Of a stretch of 52,907 nucleotides of DNA, positions 21,476 through 35,671 are shown piece by piece. Made by a program: the position numbers and the translations under genes. Within the stretch, counting starts at the first letter, position 1. Every line of letters begins with the position of its first letter. The notes beneath the pieces were generated by a model that was given only the letters and a program-made list of their open reading frames with translations, made no database searches and was not told the DNA's origin. Location: the NCBI GenBank assembly GCA_009787345.1, contig WRGF01000216.1, positions 1 through 52,907 on the forward strand. Direction: 5' to 3'. This DNA comes from Turicibacter sp. (lineage in GTDB: Bacteria > Bacillota_I > Bacilli_A > MOL361 > Turicibacteraceae).

Positions 21476-21504
21476 TACAATTCCTCCTTCCCTACAGTAC
21501 TAAA

Positions 21505-22134
21505 CTAATTTGCTTTTACAGCTGAACGTACAGTGATCAAGGCTTTTTTAGCTCCTGGTACGTTACCTTTAATTAATAAAACATTACGTTCTGCATCAAC
21601 TTTGACGATTTCTAGGTTTTGAACAGTAACGATATTTCCACCAGTTTGTCCAGGTAATTTTTTACCTTTCAAAACACGGTTCGCAGCGATAGACCCCATT
21701 GAACCTGGACGGCGGTGATAACGGGAACCGTGAGCCATTGGCCCGCGAGAATGTCCGTGGCGTTTAATAACCCCTTGGAAACCTTTCCCTTTAGTTTTGC
21801 CAGTCACGTCAACAATTTCACCTTCTGTGAAAGTATCAACTTTGATTTCTTGACCAGTTTGATATTCCGTTACATTAAGTTTGCGGAATTCACGAATGAA
21901 GCGCTTAGGCGCTGTGTTAGCCTTCGCAACATGTCCTTGAGCAGGCTTGTTTGCTAGTTTTTCACGTTTGTCTTCAAAACCAACCTGGACAGCTTCGTAT
22001 CCATCCGTTTCAATTGTTTTAACTTGTAAAACAACGTTAGGCGTTGCTTGAACAACAGTTACTGGGATTAATTTCCCTTCTTCTGTGAAAATTTGAGTCA
22101 TTCCAATTTTTCTACCTAAGATTCCTTTGGCCAT
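21505..22134 (-). CDS. rplC: 50S ribosomal protein L3
   Basis: 209 aa, an early 23S rRNA binder. It starts [16 protein letters not shown]. The central loop has [18 protein letters not shown], near the peptidyl-transferase centre. It lies between rpsJ and rplD. Confidence 0.97.
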   Translation of the reverse strand: MAKGILGRKIGMTQIFTEEGKLIPVTVVQATPNVVLQVKTIETDGYEAVQVGFEDKREKLANKPAQGHVAKANTAPKRFIREFRKLNVTEYQTGQEIKVDTFTEGEIVDVTGKTKGKGFQGVIKRHGHSRGPMAHGSRYHRRPGSMGSIAANRVLKGKKLPGQTGGNIVTVQNLEIVKVDAERNVLLIKGNVPGAKKALITVRSAVKAN

Positions 22135-22163
22135 GAGTTACACCTCCTGTTTCTTGCCGATAA

Positions 22164-22595
<432 letters not shown>

Positions 22596-22599
22596 ATCT

Positions 22600-22628
22600 A
22601 TTATACATGAGTTCAGCTGAAAATGCAA
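22600..22628 (-). promoter_or_regulatory. Promoter of the S10-spc-alpha operon
   Basis: TTGCAT (22623-22628), a 17-bp spacer and TATAAT (22600-22605) on the minus strand. The rest of the gap to tuf (22629-22792) is A/T-rich and I see no gene in it. Confidence 0.75.
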
Positions 22629-22792
22629 GCTTTTTTTAATTTTCATTGCATTTTATGCATATTTGAAAACTCACTTTAACTACTTTATCACGAATTAACT
22701 TCAAAAGCAATACTCTTTAACCTTTTTCGACAATAATTGTATTTCATCAATTAAACCAAATAGGATCCAACAATGTCGTTTACACCCAATTT

Positions 22793-22828
22793 AAAAAAAG
22801 AGCATCATTGCCTAAGCAATGACACTCT
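22793..22828 (-). terminator. Terminator after tuf
   Basis: AGAGTGTCATTGC pairs with GCAATGATGCTCT around a TTAG loop, then a T-run, on the minus strand. It separates the str operon from the S10 operon. Confidence 0.9.
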
Positions 22829-22838
22829 AATTATTCAA

Positions 22839-24026
<1,188 letters not shown>

Positions 24027-24073
24027 TTCTTGAGTCCTCCTCTAAATTACATTTTATAATTTCAACCATTATT

Positions 24074-24102
24074 ATTTTACAACACCATGAATAAGAAAGC
24101 AA
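24074..24102 (-). promoter_or_regulatory. Candidate tuf promoter
   Basis: TTGCTT (24097-24102), 17-bp spacer and TAAAAT (24074-24079) on the minus strand in the fusA-tuf gap. A separate tuf transcript is plausible but not shown. Confidence 0.5.
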
Positions 24103-24156
24103 GTAATTACTGACCTATTCATGTATATTGTAGGTATGAATATCAATTAACAAGGA

Positions 24157-26229
24157 TTAACCTTTATGTTTTTTGATAACTTCATCAGCGATTGATTTTG
24201 GAACTTGCTCGAAGTGATCCATTTCCATTGCATAGTTACCGCGTCCTTGCGTATTAGAACGTAAGGCAGTTGCATAACCGAACATTTCGGAAAGTGGCAC
24301 GTATGCACGGATAACTTGAGCGTTACCGCGTGCTTCCATTCCGTCTAAGCGCCCACGGCGAGATGTAATGTCACCCATTACGTCCCCTAGGTACTCATCT
24401 GGAATAGTAACTTCAACTTTCATGATTGGCTCTAATAGAACCGGCTTACATTTATCGTAAGCATTTTTGAATGCCATGGAAGCAGCAATTTTATAGGCCA
24501 TTTCCGAGGAATCCACGTCGTGGTAAGACCCATCGAATAAAGTCGCTTTGATGTCAACAGCAGGGAAACCTGATAATTGACCGTTGTTCATAGCATCTTT
24601 CAAGCCGTCCCCAACAGATTTGATGTATTCACGAGGAACAACCCCACCAACAACTGCGTCAACGAATTCAAATCCTGCACCAGCTTCTTGCGGCTCGAAA
24701 CGAACCCAAACGTGTCCGTATTGTCCACGTCCACCTGATTGGCGTACGAATTTACCTTCAATTTCAGCAGTAGCTGTGAATGTTTCACGGTATGCAACCT
24801 GAGGAGCACCAATGTTAGCTTCAACTTTATATTCGCGCTTCATACGGTCAACGATGATGTCCAAGTGAAGCTCACCCATACCTGCAATAATAGTTTCACC
24901 AGTTTCTTCGTCTGTGCTAGCACGGAAAGTTGGATCTTCTTCAGCAAGTTTTTGAAGTGCCGTAGCCATTTTATCTTGGTCAGCCTTAGACTTAGGCTCA
25001 ACAGACAAACGGATTACCGGTTCAGGGAATACCATTGATTCAAGGATAACTACGTCATCAGGCGAACATAAAGTATCACCAGTAGTAGTATCTTTAAGCC
25101 CTACGGCAGCTGCGATATCCCCAGCGTAGCAAATGCTGATTTCTTGGCGGCTGTTAGCATGCATCTGTAGGATACGGCCGATACGCTCGCGTTTTCCTTT
25201 AGTTGAGTTCAATACATAAGTACCTGACTGTACAACACCAGAGTAAACCCGGAAGAAAGTCAGTTTCCCTACGAATGGGTCAACCATTACTTTGAAAGCC
25301 AATGCAGAAAACGGTTCTTCATCAGATGGGTGACGCTCAACTTCAGTCCCATCTTCTAATTGTCCTTTGATAGCGGCAACGTCAGTAGGAGCTGGAAGGT
25401 AATCGATTACTGCATCTAGCATTAACTGTACACCTTTGTTTTTGAATGCTGAACCACACACTACTGGGAAGAATTCAACATTGTTTGTTGCGCGGCGGAT
25501 AGCTGCTTTTAACTCTTCAACAGAGATTTCTTCTCCTTCTAGGTATTTCATCATTAATTCTTCATCTAAGTTTGAAACAGCTTCAACTAATGCTTCGCGT
25601 TGTAATTGTGCTTCTTCTAAGTGCTCTGCATCAATTTCACCGACACTGATATCAGTTCCAAGGTCATTAGTATAAGTGTGTTGTTTCATTTCGATAAGGT
25701 CAATGATACCAGTGAAGTTATCTTCAGCACCGATTGGCAATTGGATTGGATGTGCATTTGCACCTAAACGGCTGTGGATAGTTCCAACAGAGTAAAGGAA
25801 ATCCGCACCGATTTTATCCATTTTATTAACGAATACGATACGAGGAACGCCGTAAGTTGTTGCTTGACGCCAAACTGTTTCTGTTTGAGGTTCAACACCT
25901 GATTGAGCATCCAATACTGCTACAGCACCATCAAGTACACGCAGGGAACGTTCAACTTCTACTGTGAAGTCTACGTGACCAGGGGTATCGATGATATTTA
26001 CGCGGTGACCATTCCAAGCTGCAGTTGTAGCTGCAGATGTAATCGTGATACCACGTTCTTGCTCTTGAGCCATCCAGTCCATTTGAGAGGCACCTTCGTG
26101 AGTCTCTCCAATTTTATGGATTCTACCAGTGTAGTATAAGATACGCTCAGTAGTAGTTGTTTTACCCGCATCGATGTGGGCCATGATTCCGATATTACGT
26201 GTGTTTTCTAAGGAAAATTCCCGTGCCAT
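24157..26229 (-). CDS. fusA: Elongation factor G
   Basis: 690 aa translocase GTPase. G1 is [16 protein letters not shown]3 is [16 protein letters not shown] and G4 is NKMDKIG. Domains II to V follow in normal order to the C-terminal [12 protein letters not shown]. It lies between rpsG and tuf in the standard str operon. Confidence 0.98.
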   Translation of the reverse strand: MAREFSLENTRNIGIMAHIDAGKTTTTERILYYTGRIHKIGETHEGASQMDWMAQEQERGITITSAATTAAWNGHRVNIIDTPGHVDFTVEVERSLRVLDGAVAVLDAQSGVEPQTETVWRQATTYGVPRIVFVNKMDKIGADFLYSVGTIHSRLGANAHPIQLPIGAEDNFTGIIDLIEMKQHTYTNDLGTDISVGEIDAEHLEEAQLQREALVEAVSNLDEELMMKYLEGEEISVEELKAAIRRATNNVEFFPVVCGSAFKNKGVQLMLDAVIDYLPAPTDVAAIKGQLEDGTEVERHPSDEEPFSALAFKVMVDPFVGKLTFFRVYSGVVQSGTYVLNSTKGKRERIGRILQMHANSRQEISICYAGDIAAAVGLKDTTTGDTLCSPDDVVILESMVFPEPVIRLSVEPKSKADQDKMATALQKLAEEDPTFRASTDEETGETIIAGMGELHLDIIVDRMKREYKVEANIGAPQVAYRETFTATAEIEGKFVRQSGGRGQYGHVWVRFEPQEAGAGFEFVDAVVGGVVPREYIKSVGDGLKDAMNNGQLSGFPAVDIKATLFDGSYHDVDSSEMAYKIAASMAFKNAYDKCKPVLLEPIMKVEVTIPDEYLGDVMGDITSRRGRLDGMEARGNAQVIRAYVPLSEMFGYATALRSNTQGRGNYAMEMDHFEQVPKSIADEVIKKHKG

Positions 26230-26258
26230 GTTGTTACTCCTCTCGTAATGAGATTACA

Positions 26259-26294
26259 TTTTTAGGATTACTGCATTTGCAGTAATCCTAAAAA
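26259..26294 (-). other. Perfect hairpin in the rpsG-fusA gap
   Basis: A 36-base perfect palindrome. Seventeen bases starting TTTTTAGGATTACTGCA are mirrored by their exact complement with almost no loop. No T-run follows, so it is not a simple terminator. It could be an mRNA processing or stability element between ribosomal-protein and elongation-factor genes. Confidence 0.7.
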
Positions 26295-26304
26295 CCATTT
26301 TATA

Positions 26305-26775
26305 TTACCAACGATAGTGAGCAAACGCTTTGTTCGCTTCAGCCATTTTATGAGTGTCTTCGCGTTTCTTAACGGAAGCACCTGAGTTATTGGCTGCATC
26401 GACGATTTCATTAGCTAGACGTTGTTCCATTGTTTTCTCACCGCGGTTGCGAGAGTATTGAACCAACCAGCGAAGTCCTAGAGTGATACGGCGTTCAGGA
26501 CGAACTTCAATTGGGACTTGATAGTTTGCACCACCGATACGGCGAGCTTTAACCTCAAGAACTGGCATGATGTTATCTAAAGCCTCTTCAAACACTTCCA
26601 TTGGCTCACGGCCAGTTTTCTCGGCAATCATTTCAAATGCACTGTATAAAATAGTTTGGGCTGTACCCTTTTTACCATCTTTCATGATTGAATTGATCAA
26701 ACGAGATACTAATTTTGAATTATAAATTGGATCGGGCAAAACGTCGCGTTTTGCTACATGTCCTTTACGTGGCAT
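26305..26775 (-). CDS. rpsG: 30S ribosomal protein S7
   Basis: 156 aa, 16S rRNA 3' domain organiser. It starts [16 protein letters not shown] and ends KAFAHYRW. It lies between rpsL and fusA. Confidence 0.97.
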   Translation of the reverse strand: MPRKGHVAKRDVLPDPIYNSKLVSRLINSIMKDGKKGTAQTILYSAFEMIAEKTGREPMEVFEEALDNIMPVLEVKARRIGGANYQVPIEVRPERRITLGLRWLVQYSRNRGEKTMEQRLANEIVDAANNSGASVKKREDTHKMAEANKAFAHYRW

Positions 26776-26810
26776 AAGTTAGCCTCCCTTCCATGATATT
26801 AACAGAAAAA

Positions 26811-27233
26811 TTACTTCTTAGCTGCTTTTGGTCGTTTAGTTCCGTATTTTGAACGGGATTGCATACGTCCATCAACGCCTGTGGCATCAAGCGTACCCCG
26901 AACGATATGATAACGTACCCCTGGTAAGTCTTTAACACGTCCTCCACGGATCAATACAACACTGTGCTCTTGTAATTTGTGTCCAATACCAGGAATGTAT
27001 GCAGTTACCTCTAGTCCATTTGACAAACGTACACGGGCATACTTACGTAAAGCCGAGTTTGGTTTCTTAGGTGTCATTGTTGCAACACGTGTACAAACCC
27101 CACGTTTTTGAGGTGATTTAATGTCAGTCTGCTCTTTCTTTAAACTGTTGTATCCAACGTTTAAGTGACGAGACTTTGATTTTGTTTCTTGCTTTTGGCG
27201 TCCTTTGCGAACTAATTGGTTAATAGTAGGCAT
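26811..27233 (-). CDS. rpsL: 30S ribosomal protein S12
   Basis: 140 aa decoding-centre protein. The start is [13 protein letters not shown] (27233) with AGGAGG upstream; the longer reading includes the binding site. The streptomycin-related Lys residues are wild type, in [11 protein letters not shown] and [11 protein letters not shown]. The ybxF/L7Ae-like gene often found between rpoC and rpsL in Bacillus is absent. Confidence 0.97.
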   Translation of the reverse strand: MPTINQLVRKGRQKQETKSKSRHLNVGYNSLKKEQTDIKSPQKRGVCTRVATMTPKKPNSALRKYARVRLSNGLEVTAYIPGIGHKLQEHSVVLIRGGRVKDLPGVRYHIVRGTLDATGVDGRMQSRSKYGTKRPKAAKK

Positions 27234-27345
27234 ATTCGTCCTCCTCTCATAATCTTGTTCCACTTATCCAGGTGGTTCATTTTTTACTGTAAAAATAAAC
27301 TTCAAAGTTAAAAAGCTTACCTTTACAACTTTAAAAGCCTTGACT

Positions 27346-27374
27346 AGTTTAACATCATTTTCACCTAAAGTCAA
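27346..27374 (-). promoter_or_regulatory. Promoter of the str operon (rpsL-rpsG-fusA)
   Basis: TTGACT (27369-27374), 17-bp spacer and TAAACT (27346-27351) on the minus strand. The -35 lies at the loop and 3' arm of a 12-bp perfect hairpin, TTTCACCTAAAG with its complement, just past rpoC. That hairpin lacks a clean T-run. Confidence 0.65.
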
Positions 27375-27408
27375 CACTTTAGGTGAAAAAAATGTTATAT
27401 TTTGATTT

Positions 27409-30400
27409 TTATGCTTCGGTAGTAGAACCGTAAACGAGATCTGTATCCGTGTAGCCCTGTAGCGGAAGATTCATTTCTAATTCACTTTGCGGCTCTGTTT
27501 CGATGAATTTTGGTTTGGGGGTCATTTTAGGTTCCAACCTAACTTCTTCGGTGTCAAATTCTTCAGTATCCTCGTGGACGGCACGAATATGCTGTTCATT
27601 TAGGACACCTGTCCCCGCAGGGATAAGCTTCCCGATGATAACATTCTCTTTAAGCCCGACAAGTTCATCGACTTTCCCTTTAATTGCCGCATCGGTAAGG
27701 ACACGGGTCGTTTCTTGAAAAGATGCTGCCGATAAGAAAGATTCTGTTTCGAGGGATGCCTTGGTAATACCTAAAATGGTCGGGATACCTACTGCTGGCC
27801 GTTTTCCACGCCCAATTGCATCGCGGTTAACCCTTGTGTAATGAGTAATGTCGATTAATGATCCTGGTAGGATGTCTGTATCCCCACCGTCAATGATTTT
27901 AACTTTTTTCATCATCTGGTGAACCATGATCTCAATATGCTTATCGGATAATTCTACACCCTGTGCACGGTAAACGTTTTGAACTTCTTTTAGGATATAA
28001 GCCTGCACGGACTGAACATCTTTAACGCGCAGTAGTTCTTTAGGATCTAATGAACCTTCTGTCATCATATCCCCAGATTTAACATCGTCTCCTTCTGCTA
28101 CTAATGGTTGTGCCCCATAAGGAAGCAAATAGCTGCGGGATTCGAATTTGTTAGTTAATAAAATTTCGTAACGGTTTTTAGTATTTGGCTTTACAGATGT
28201 AATTACACCGTCAATTTCGGCGATAATGGCGCGACCTTTTGGGTTACGAGCCTCGAAAAGTTCCTGGATACGTGGTAGACCCTGTGTAATATCGGCCCCG
28301 GCAACACCGCCGGTATGGAATGTACGCATGGTTAACTGAGTTCCTGGTTCTCCGATAGACTGGGCAGCCATGATTCCTACGGCCTCCCCGACTTCAACGT
28401 CTTTGCCAGTTGCCAAGTTGCGGCCATAACATTTTTTACATACACCTTTTTGTGCATTACAAGAATAGATGGATCGAATGAAAATCCCTTCAATACCCAA
28501 TTCAACAATTTCTTTGGCGATTTCGTCAGTAATATACTCGTTACGGTCGATGATTTTTTCAGTGCTTCCAGGACGCAGCACAGGCTTTGCTGTGTAACGG
28601 CCCACAATGCGGTCGAATAAATTTTCGATGGTTTGGCCACGTTGTTTGATTTCTTCAATATATTGGGCGCGGTCGGTCCCACAATCTTCTTCGCGGATGA
28701 TAACATCCTGTGCAACATCTACCAGACGGCGGGTCAGGTATCCTGAATCGGCTGTTTTAAGGGCTGTATCGGCAAGGCCTTTACGGGCACCGTGGGTAGA
28801 GATGAAGAATTCGGTTACGGTCAGACCCTCACGGAATGAAGATTTGATTGGCAATTCGATGGTTTTCCCTGATGGGTTGGCCATCAATCCCCGCATACCT
28901 GCAAGCTGGGTAAAGTTTGAGGCATTACCACGGGCACCGGAATCAGACATCATATAGATATGGTTTTCCATTGGCAACTCGCTCATTAGGACATTCTGGA
29001 TTTCATCTTTAATCTTGGACCAAACATCAATGACCAGGCGATAGCGCTCATCTTCGGTCAGTAGCCCGCGGTTAAAGTAATCCTGAATTGAAGCGACTTT
29101 TTCGTCACCAGCAGTCAATAATGCTTTTTTCTTCGTTGAAACTACAACGTCTGCAACCCCTACGGAAATTCCCGCAATAGTGGAGTAACGGAACCCTAAG
29201 TCTTTCAAACGGTCGAGCATCCTTGAAGTTTCCGTAGTCTTGTAGATCCGGAATACTTCCGAGATAATATCCCCCAAGAATTTTTTCTTAAATGGGGATA
29301 CAATTTCTGTTGTTTCCAAGAATTGTTTAATGTTCGTCCCTTTGGGAACGAAATATTGATCCGGGGTTGCTTTTTGAAGATTGTTCAACGACGGCTCATT
29401 TAGATAAGGGAATGTTTCCGGCAAGATGCTATTAAACACGACTTTTCCCAAAGTTGTAATCAGGTATTTCTGATTCTTCTCTTCTGTAAATGTCATGTTA
29501 TTCAACGAACGCGCATCAACTGCCACACGTGAGTGCAATTCAACGTAACCGTTGGCATAGGCCATCATCAATTCGTTAGTATCTTTATAAATATTACCTT
29601 CACCACGGGCCCTTTTGATTTCCATGGTTAAGTAGTAGTTTCCTAGGACCATATCCTGAGACGGTGTAACAACTGGCTTTCCGTCTTTCGGGTTAAGGAT
29701 GTTATTGGCAGCAAGCATTAGCAAACGCGCCTCTGCCTGGGCTTCTTGGGATAATGGGACGTGAACCGCCATCTGATCCCCATCAAAGTCGGCATTGAAG
29801 GCAGTCGTTACAAGGGGATGCAAGCGAATAGCGCGCCCTTCAACGATTTTTGGTTCGAATGCCTGAATCCCTAAGCGGTGAAGCGTTGGTGCGCGGTTAA
29901 GCAAAACAGGGTGCTCGCGGATAACATCCTCTACAACATCCCATAAAGCATCGTCCATGCGCTCAATCATTTTTTTAGCACTTTTAATATTTTGTGCTAG
30001 CTCGCGCTCAACCAATTCCTTCATAACAAATGGCTTGAACAGCTCCAATGCCATCTCTTTTGGAAGGCCACATTGGTACATTTTCAAATCCGGCCCTACA
30101 ACGATAACAGAACGACCAGAGTAGTCAACACGCTTTCCAAGCAAGTTTTGGCGGAAGCGCCCTTGCTTACCTTTTAACATGTGGGAAAGAGATTTCAATG
30201 GACGGTTCCCTGGACCTGTAACTGGACGGCCACGGCGACCGTTGTCGATTAGTGCATCAACAGCTTCTTGAATCATACGCTTCTCGTTGTTGATGATGAT
30301 GTTAGGCGCACCAATTTCCAAATAGCGGATAAGACGGTTATTGCGGTTAATGACACGGCGATAAAGGTCATTTAAGTCAGAAGTCGCAAAGCGTCCCCCA

Positions 30401-31137
30401 TCTAATTGTACCATCGGACGGATTTCAGGCGGGATGACTGGGAGGACATCTAGAATCATCCAATCTGGCGTATTTCCTGAGTTTAAGAAAGATTCCACGA
30501 CATCTAGGCGCTTAATGACTTTGCCTCGTTTTTGACCCTGGGCAATCTTTAACTCGCTTCGAAGTTCCTGAGCCAATTTTGGCAGATTGATGGTTTGAAG
30601 GATTTGCTTGACAGCTTCTGCTCCCATGCCTGCTTGAAAAGAACCGTAACCCCATTTATCAATGGCTTCGCGGTATTCTTTTTCAGTTAGAACTTTTTGC
30701 TTGATTAAATCCGTTTTCCCAGCGTCGATAACGACGTAGTTGACGAAATAGATGACTTCTTCAAGTTCGCGTGGGGACATGTTTAAAAGAAGCCCCATAC
30801 GGCTTGGAATACCTTTTACGTACCAAATGTGGGCAACAGGCGCAGCCAACTCGATGTGCCCCATACGCTCGCGGCGTACTTTTGCAACAGTTACTTCAAC
30901 CCCACAACGGTCACAAACGATTCCTTCATGACGGATGCGCTTGTATTTCCCACATGCACATTCGCAATCTTTTTGCGGTCCAAAAATCCGCTCACAAAAT
31001 AACCCGTCTTTTTCCGGTTTTAATGTACGGTAGTTAATGGTTTCCGACTTCTTTACTTCACCATAAGACCATTTTCGGATTGTATCGGCTGACGCCAAAC
31101 CAATCTTCATATATTTGAACTTATCAACATCTACCAA
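27409..31137 (-). CDS. rpoC: RNA polymerase beta-prime subunit
   Basis: 1242 aa. The N-terminal zinc site is CECACGKY plus CDRCGVEV. The catalytic Mg motif is [12 protein letters not shown]. The second zinc site is the Cys cluster [17 protein letters not shown] set the start at TTG (31137), six bases after AAGGAGGG, giving [16 protein letters not shown] as in Bacillus RpoC. The reading from 31164 (also TTG) crosses this site. It follows rpoB. Confidence 0.97.
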   Translation of the reverse strand: MVDVDKFKYMKIGLASADTIRKWSYGEVKKSETINYRTLKPEKDGLFCERIFGPQKDCECACGKYKRIRHEGIVCDRCGVEVTVAKVRRERMGHIELAAPVAHIWYVKGIPSRMGLLLNMSPRELEEVIYFVNYVVIDAGKTDLIKQKVLTEKEYREAIDKWGYGSFQAGMGAEAVKQILQTINLPKLAQELRSELKIAQGQKRGKVIKRLDVVESFLNSGNTPDWMILDVLPVIPPEIRPMVQLDGGRFATSDLNDLYRRVINRNNRLIRYLEIGAPNIIINNEKRMIQEAVDALIDNGRRGRPVTGPGNRPLKSLSHMLKGKQGRFRQNLLGKRVDYSGRSVIVVGPDLKMYQCGLPKEMALELFKPFVMKELVERELAQNIKSAKKMIERMDDALWDVVEDVIREHPVLLNRAPTLHRLGIQAFEPKIVEGRAIRLHPLVTTAFNADFDGDQMAVHVPLSQEAQAEARLLMLAANNILNPKDGKPVVTPSQDMVLGNYYLTMEIKRARGEGNIYKDTNELMMAYANGYVELHSRVAVDARSLNNMTFTEEKNQKYLITTLGKVVFNSILPETFPYLNEPSLNNLQKATPDQYFVPKGTNIKQFLETTEIVSPFKKKFLGDIISEVFRIYKTTETSRMLDRLKDLGFRYSTIAGISVGVADVVVSTKKKALLTAGDEKVASIQDYFNRGLLTEDERYRLVIDVWSKIKDEIQNVLMSELPMENHIYMMSDSGARGNASNFTQLAGMRGLMANPSGKTIELPIKSSFREGLTVTEFFISTHGARKGLADTALKTADSGYLTRRLVDVAQDVIIREEDCGTDRAQYIEEIKQRGQTIENLFDRIVGRYTAKPVLRPGSTEKIIDRNEYITDEIAKEIVELGIEGIFIRSIYSCNAQKGVCKKCYGRNLATGKDVEVGEAVGIMAAQSIGEPGTQLTMRTFHTGGVAGADITQGLPRIQELFEARNPKGRAIIAEIDGVITSVKPNTKNRYEILLTNKFESRSYLLPYGAQPLVAEGDDVKSGDMMTEGSLDPKELLRVKDVQSVQAYILKEVQNVYRAQGVELSDKHIEIMVHQMMKKVKIIDGGDTDILPGSLIDITHYTRVNRDAIGRGKRPAVGIPTILGITKASLETESFLSAASFQETTRVLTDAAIKGKVDELVGLKENVIIGKLIPAGTGVLNEQHIRAVHEDTEEFDTEEVRLEPKMTPKPKFIETEPQSELEMNLPLQGYTDTDLVYGSTTEA

Positions 31138-31272
31138 GGCGGACCCTCCTTGCGGTATTTTCAAACTTCCCTATAATAAGGGAGCTGTCAATTCCATTAT
31201 TTAAAGTGCGTCTTGAAATCCCCATTCCAATGAATGCATTGAAACGAGGATTGACCAAAACACAGCATTTTA

Positions 31273-34200
31273 TTAATTTGCTACTGCTTCTTCTAATAAT
31301 TCTGCGGTGTCAGGGACCACAATCTGATGGGTTTTGACACTTTCGAAGTCACGGATTTCAATCTCGTCTTTCTCGTCAGACAAGATTTTAACATCCAGCC
31401 CCAGTGATTGAAGTTCTTTGACCAATACGCGGAACGATTCGGGAATGCCTGGTTCAGGGACGTTCTCACCACGGACAATTGCCTCGTAAGTTTTAACACG
31501 CCCGCTGATATCATCAGATTTAACCGTTAGGATTTCTTGAAGGGTATAGGCGGCACCGTAAGCTTCAAGTGCCCAAACCTCCATCTCACCAAAACGCTGA
31601 CCACCAAACTGGGCTTTACCACCCAATGGCTGTTGTGTAACCAATGAGTAAGGGCCAATGGAACGGGCATGGAGTTTATCGTCAACCATGTGGGCAAGTT
31701 TGATCATGTACATGACACCTACAGAGATACGGTTATCGAATTTATCACCTGTTCGCCCATCGTATAAGACGGTTTTAGCATCTTTGTCCATCCCAGCTTC
31801 AGCGATGATTGCTTCTAAGTCTTCGTTTTTAACCCCGTCAAATACCGGCGTTGCCACGTGGATGCCTAGTTTTTTTGCAGCCATGCCTAAGTGGATTTCT
31901 AAAATTTGCCCGATATTCATACGTGATGGTACCCCAAGTGGGTTCAACATAATGTCGACTGGAGTCCCATCAGGCATGTATGGCATATCTTCTTGTGGCA
32001 GAATTTTTGAAATAACCCCTTTATTTCCATGACGCCCAGCCATCTTATCACCTTCAGAAATTTTACGTTTCTGAACGATGTAGATGCGGATGACTTCATT
32101 TACCCCTGGGGATAGCTCGTCGCCATTGCGCCTGGAGAAATACTTGACTTCATGGACAATCCCATCCCCACCATGGGGTACACGAAGAGAAGTATCACGG
32201 ACTTCACGGGCTTTTTCACCGAAAATTGCATGTAAAAGACGTTCCTCAGCTGTTAATTCCGTTTGTCCCTTAGCAGTAACCTTACCAACTAAGATACCCC
32301 CTTCTTTGACCTCAGCACCGATGCGGATAATCCCACGATCGTCTAGGTCTTTTAGGGCATCGTCCCCAACACCAGGGATGTCGCGGGTAATTTCTTCTGG
32401 CCCAAGTTTTGTATCACGCGCTTCGAGTTCATATTCTTCAATGTGGATGGAAGTGTAGACATCGTCTTTCACTAACCGTTCACTCATGATAATAGCATCC
32501 TCATAGTTATAACCGTTCCATGTCATGAAGGCTACGACGACGTTACGGCCTAAAGCTAGTTCGCCGCTTTCCATTGAAGAACTGTCAGCTAAGACTTCGT
32601 CAACGCCAACATGATCGCCGATTTCGACGATTGGGCGTTGGTTCAGTACGGTACTGGAGTTTGAACGGGCGAATTTGGTCAAAGGATAAACATCCATTTT
32701 CCCATCAACGTCCCGGCGGATACGGATTTGTTTGGAATCCACATACTCAATCGTACCGGCATTCAATGAAACAACAGCTTGTCCGGCATCTTTGGCATTA
32801 ACGTATTCCATACCTGTCCCAACAAATGGGGCCTCTGGAATCAATAATGGAATTGCCTGGCGCTGCATGTTCGCTCCCATTAGGGCGCGGTTGGCATCAT
32901 CGTGCTCCAAGAAAGGGATACACGCAGTTGCAACAGAAACGATCTGTTTAGGGGAAACTTCGACAAAATCAACACGATCAGACGGAATGATGTTGGTCTC
33001 ACCGCGATGACGGGCGATAACCGTTTCTGGAAGACAATTGTTTTCATCAAGTTGCAAGGCTGATTGGGCTACAACATAGCGATCTTCTTCATCAGCTGTT
33101 AAGTAAACTATTTCATCTGTAACTTTCATTTCCGTTTCAGATAGTCGCTTCACTTTACGGTAAGGCGTTTCGATGAATCCGAATTCATTTACCTTGGCAA
33201 ATGTTGACAATGCATTGATTAGACCGATGTTCGGCCCCTCGGGCGTCTCGATTGGGCACATGCGTCCATAGTGGGAGTAGTGAACGTCACGCACTTCCAT
33301 GCCGGCGCGTTCCCGGGTAAGCCCACCTGGCCCTAAAGCGGACAGACGGCGCTTATTGGTAAGCTCAGAAAGCGGATTGGTTTGATCCATGAACTGTGAC
33401 AACTGAGAACTACCAAAAAATTCCTTAATAGCCGCTGTAACTGGGCGGATATTAATCAAGGAGGATGGCGTAATCCCTTCTGTTTCCTGAATGGACATCC
33501 GCTCTTTTACAACCCGCTCCATACGGGATAAACCGATACGGAATTGGTTTTGCAAGAGTTCACCCACTAGGCGCAAGCGACGGTTTCCTAAATGGTCGAT
33601 ATCGTCTAAATAACCAACTTTTTGCAGAAGATTAAAGAAGTAGCTAACAGAGGCAAAGATATCTGCTGTTGTAATGTTTTTGACAGTTTCGCCTACAGTT
33701 CCTGTAATTTTGACAATTGGCTCTTCACCATTCTCGTTTATTGGAGCGTAAATTTCAAATTCCTGGATAACAGTTTCTGTTTCCTCTAGTGGATTTGATA
33801 ACTCGATTTTTTTCAAGTTCAAGCGATCCATTTTATCGGACAACACTTCTTCAAAGAGGCGACGGCTGATAATCGTACCTGCTTCAACTAAAACTTCGCC
33901 CGTTTCTGAGTCGAAAATATCACTGGCAAGGCGGGCATTCAGCAAGCGTTCCTGTGCATTAAGTTTTTTATTGAATTTATATCGTCCAACATGGGCTAAG
34001 TCATAACGTTTCGGATCAAAGAACCTTGACACAAATAGCGTGCGGGCACCGTCGATGGTCGCATGCTCCCCTTGGCGAAGCTTATGGAAAATTTCCATTA
34101 GAGCCTCATCGGAGTTAGTTGTTTGGTCTTTTTCAAATGTATTTAAAATAAACTCGTTTTCACCAAAAATTTCAATGATTTGCTCTTTAGTGGAAAGCCC

Positions 34201-34815
34201 TAAAGCCCGGAGCAAAACAGTAATCGGGATTTTACGGGTTCTATCGACACGGACATAGACAATATCCTTCGCATCAAGCTCATATTCAAGCCATGCACCA
34301 CGGCTTGGGATAACCTGTGCTGCATATTTTTCCTTTCCACTTTTCTTGTCCACATCCTTGTTGTAATAAACTCCGGATGAACGGACTAACTGTGAAACAA
34401 TAACACGGACGGAACCATTGATGACAAATGTCCCTGTCGGAGTCATTAATGGGAAATCACCCATGTAAACTTCACTTTCTTTAACTTCCTTAATTTGACC
34501 TGTTTCTTCATCTTTTATATGTAAACGGACCTTAACACGCAAAGGGGCCGCGTAGTTAGCGTCTCGTTCCTTAGACTCCAACACAGAATATTTTGGTTCT
34601 CCTAAACTATAATCAACAAACTCCAACGCTAGATTTCCATTATTATCCTCAATGGGGGAAATGTCTTTAAACATTTCACGGATTCCTTGATCCAGGAACC
34701 ATTGGTAAGAAGCGGTTTGGATTTCAATTAAGTTGGGGAGGTCGAGGGCTACGTCAATCCTTGAATAATTACGCCGCTCTCTCTTTTTACCATATTGAAC
34801 TATTTTCCCTGCCAC
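31273..34815 (-). CDS. rpoB: RNA polymerase beta subunit, with Asn at the rifampicin-cluster His position
   Basis: 1180 aa. Conserved regions are intact, including [28 protein letters not shown] and [10 protein letters not shown]. The start is GTG at 34815; the GTG three codons earlier is in the AGAGGTG binding site. In rifampicin cluster I the residue equivalent to E. coli His526 (S. aureus His481) is Asn: the protein reads [12 protein letters not shown] where the family has [12 protein letters not shown] (codon AAT at 33355-33357). Asp516 and Ser531 equivalents are unchanged. Confidence 0.98.
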   Translation of the reverse strand: MAGKIVQYGKKRERRNYSRIDVALDLPNLIEIQTASYQWFLDQGIREMFKDISPIEDNNGNLALEFVDYSLGEPKYSVLESKERDANYAAPLRVKVRLHIKDEETGQIKEVKESEVYMGDFPLMTPTGTFVINGSVRVIVSQLVRSSGVYYNKDVDKKSGKEKYAAQVIPSRGAWLEYELDAKDIVYVRVDRTRKIPITVLLRALGLSTKEQIIEIFGENEFILNTFEKDQTTNSDEALMEIFHKLRQGEHATIDGARTLFVSRFFDPKRYDLAHVGRYKFNKKLNAQERLLNARLASDIFDSETGEVLVEAGTIISRRLFEEVLSDKMDRLNLKKIELSNPLEETETVIQEFEIYAPINENGEEPIVKITGTVGETVKNITTADIFASVSYFFNLLQKVGYLDDIDHLGNRRLRLVGELLQNQFRIGLSRMERVVKERMSIQETEGITPSSLINIRPVTAAIKEFFGSSQLSQFMDQTNPLSELTNKRRLSALGPGGLTRERAGMEVRDVHYSHYGRMCPIETPEGPNIGLINALSTFAKVNEFGFIETPYRKVKRLSETEMKVTDEIVYLTADEEDRYVVAQSALQLDENNCLPETVIARHRGETNIIPSDRVDFVEVSPKQIVSVATACIPFLEHDDANRALMGANMQRQAIPLLIPEAPFVGTGMEYVNAKDAGQAVVSLNAGTIEYVDSKQIRIRRDVDGKMDVYPLTKFARSNSSTVLNQRPIVEIGDHVGVDEVLADSSSMESGELALGRNVVVAFMTWNGYNYEDAIIMSERLVKDDVYTSIHIEEYELEARDTKLGPEEITRDIPGVGDDALKDLDDRGIIRIGAEVKEGGILVGKVTAKGQTELTAEERLLHAIFGEKAREVRDTSLRVPHGGDGIVHEVKYFSRRNGDELSPGVNEVIRIYIVQKRKISEGDKMAGRHGNKGVISKILPQEDMPYMPDGTPVDIMLNPLGVPSRMNIGQILEIHLGMAAKKLGIHVATPVFDGVKNEDLEAIIAEAGMDKDAKTVLYDGRTGDKFDNRISVGVMYMIKLAHMVDDKLHARSIGPYSLVTQQPLGGKAQFGGQRFGEMEVWALEAYGAAYTLQEILTVKSDDISGRVKTYEAIVRGENVPEPGIPESFRVLVKELQSLGLDVKILSDEKDEIEIRDFESVKTHQIVVPDTAELLEEAVAN

Positions 34816-34922
34816 GCGTTTCACCTCTTTGTAAGTGTAAATATTGTCGCCTAGATTCTTTGATAATCCCTATTTCAACCGACTTAGCTCATAAAAATAC
34901 AATCAGTATTAGGCATTTTATA

Positions 34923-34951
34923 ATAATAACATTTTTTTGCAACCAGGTCAA
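34923..34951 (-). promoter_or_regulatory. Promoter of rpoB-rpoC
   Basis: TTGACC (34946-34951), 17-bp spacer and TATTAT (34923-34928) on the minus strand. The -35 overlaps the stop of the upstream methyltransferase gene. A ~100-base leader precedes rpoB. Confidence 0.75.
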
Positions 34952-35541
34952 TCTTTTTTTGACTTTAAAATAAAATAACCCTTCTTTTTTTCCACAATCG
35001 AACAATTACCGAAAACTTCGACCATCTTTTTCTCCGCACTGGGTGCTCCCTGTTTTTTTTGGATCACAATCCATAATTCACCGCCGGACAGCAATTTTTC
35101 TTTTGCACCTTCCAAAATAGCATGGACAACTTGTTTTCCAGCCCGAATGGGAGGGTTGGAAAGGATGGCTGCAAACTGATTCTTCACCTCGTTATAAATA
35201 TCAGACTGGTAGACATCGATATTATGGACATCGTTGATGATGGCATTTTTTTTAGACAATCCCGTTGCGCGTTCGTTGACGTCTATCATCTCAATGTTGC
35301 GATCAGGATAGGTTTTAGCAAGGCTTAGCCCGATAGGGCCATAGCCACACCCAACATCTAAAAAACTTCCTTCAATGGGTGGTTCTGAAAAAGAATCAAT
35401 TAGTACCCGGGAACCAAAATCCACCTCATTTTTAGAAAATACACCAATGTCCGTCTTGAACTTCATCACGAACCCACGAAGGGGAAATTCGAATACCTTC
35501 TCTTTTGATGCAGCATCCACGTTATTCGTATAGTAATGCAT
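34948..35541 (-). CDS. Class I SAM methyltransferase, RsmC/YbxB-like
   Basis: 197 aa, probably a 16S rRNA guanine-N2 methyltransferase-like protein. The SAM loop is LDVGCGYGPIGLSLA and the catalytic tetrad-type motif is NPPIRAG. The start MHYYTNN (35541) follows TTGGAGGGG; the longer frame is rejected. It lies between rplL and rpoB, the place of ybxB in Bacillus. It is the short single-domain form lacking the N-terminal pseudodomain of E. coli RsmC, so the exact target base is not certain. Confidence 0.9.
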   Translation of the reverse strand: MHYYTNNVDAASKEKVFEFPLRGFVMKFKTDIGVFSKNEVDFGSRVLIDSFSEPPIEGSFLDVGCGYGPIGLSLAKTYPDRNIEMIDVNERATGLSKKNAIINDVHNIDVYQSDIYNEVKNQFAAILSNPPIRAGKQVVHAILEGAKEKLLSGGELWIVIQKKQGAPSAEKKMVEVFGNCSIVEKKKGYFILKSKKD

Positions 35542-35620
35542 CTCGCACCCCTCCAAAATTTTAGTACAACACGTCACATTATGTACATTTCATGTCGTTT
35601 TTATTCATAAAAGGTCAAAT

Positions 35621-35652
35621 AAAAACCTGAGTACGTTTGCACTCAGGTTTTT
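35621..35652 (-). terminator. Terminator after rplL
   Basis: AAAAACCTGAGT pairs with ACTCAGGTTTTT around an 8-nt loop on the minus strand, with more T following. It is placed just after rplL. Confidence 0.9.
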
Positions 35653-35671
35653 ATAAGCGTATCTAGTTAAA

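Noticed and set aside
27361-27392. rpoC terminator from the TTTCACCTAAAG hairpin
   Set aside because: The perfect stem is not followed by a T-run on either strand in the right direction, and it carries the next promoter's -35.
31165-31272. Promoter in the rpoB-rpoC gap (a TTGACA is present)
   Set aside because: No -10 at an acceptable distance; the nearest TTATAG is only about 9 bases away.
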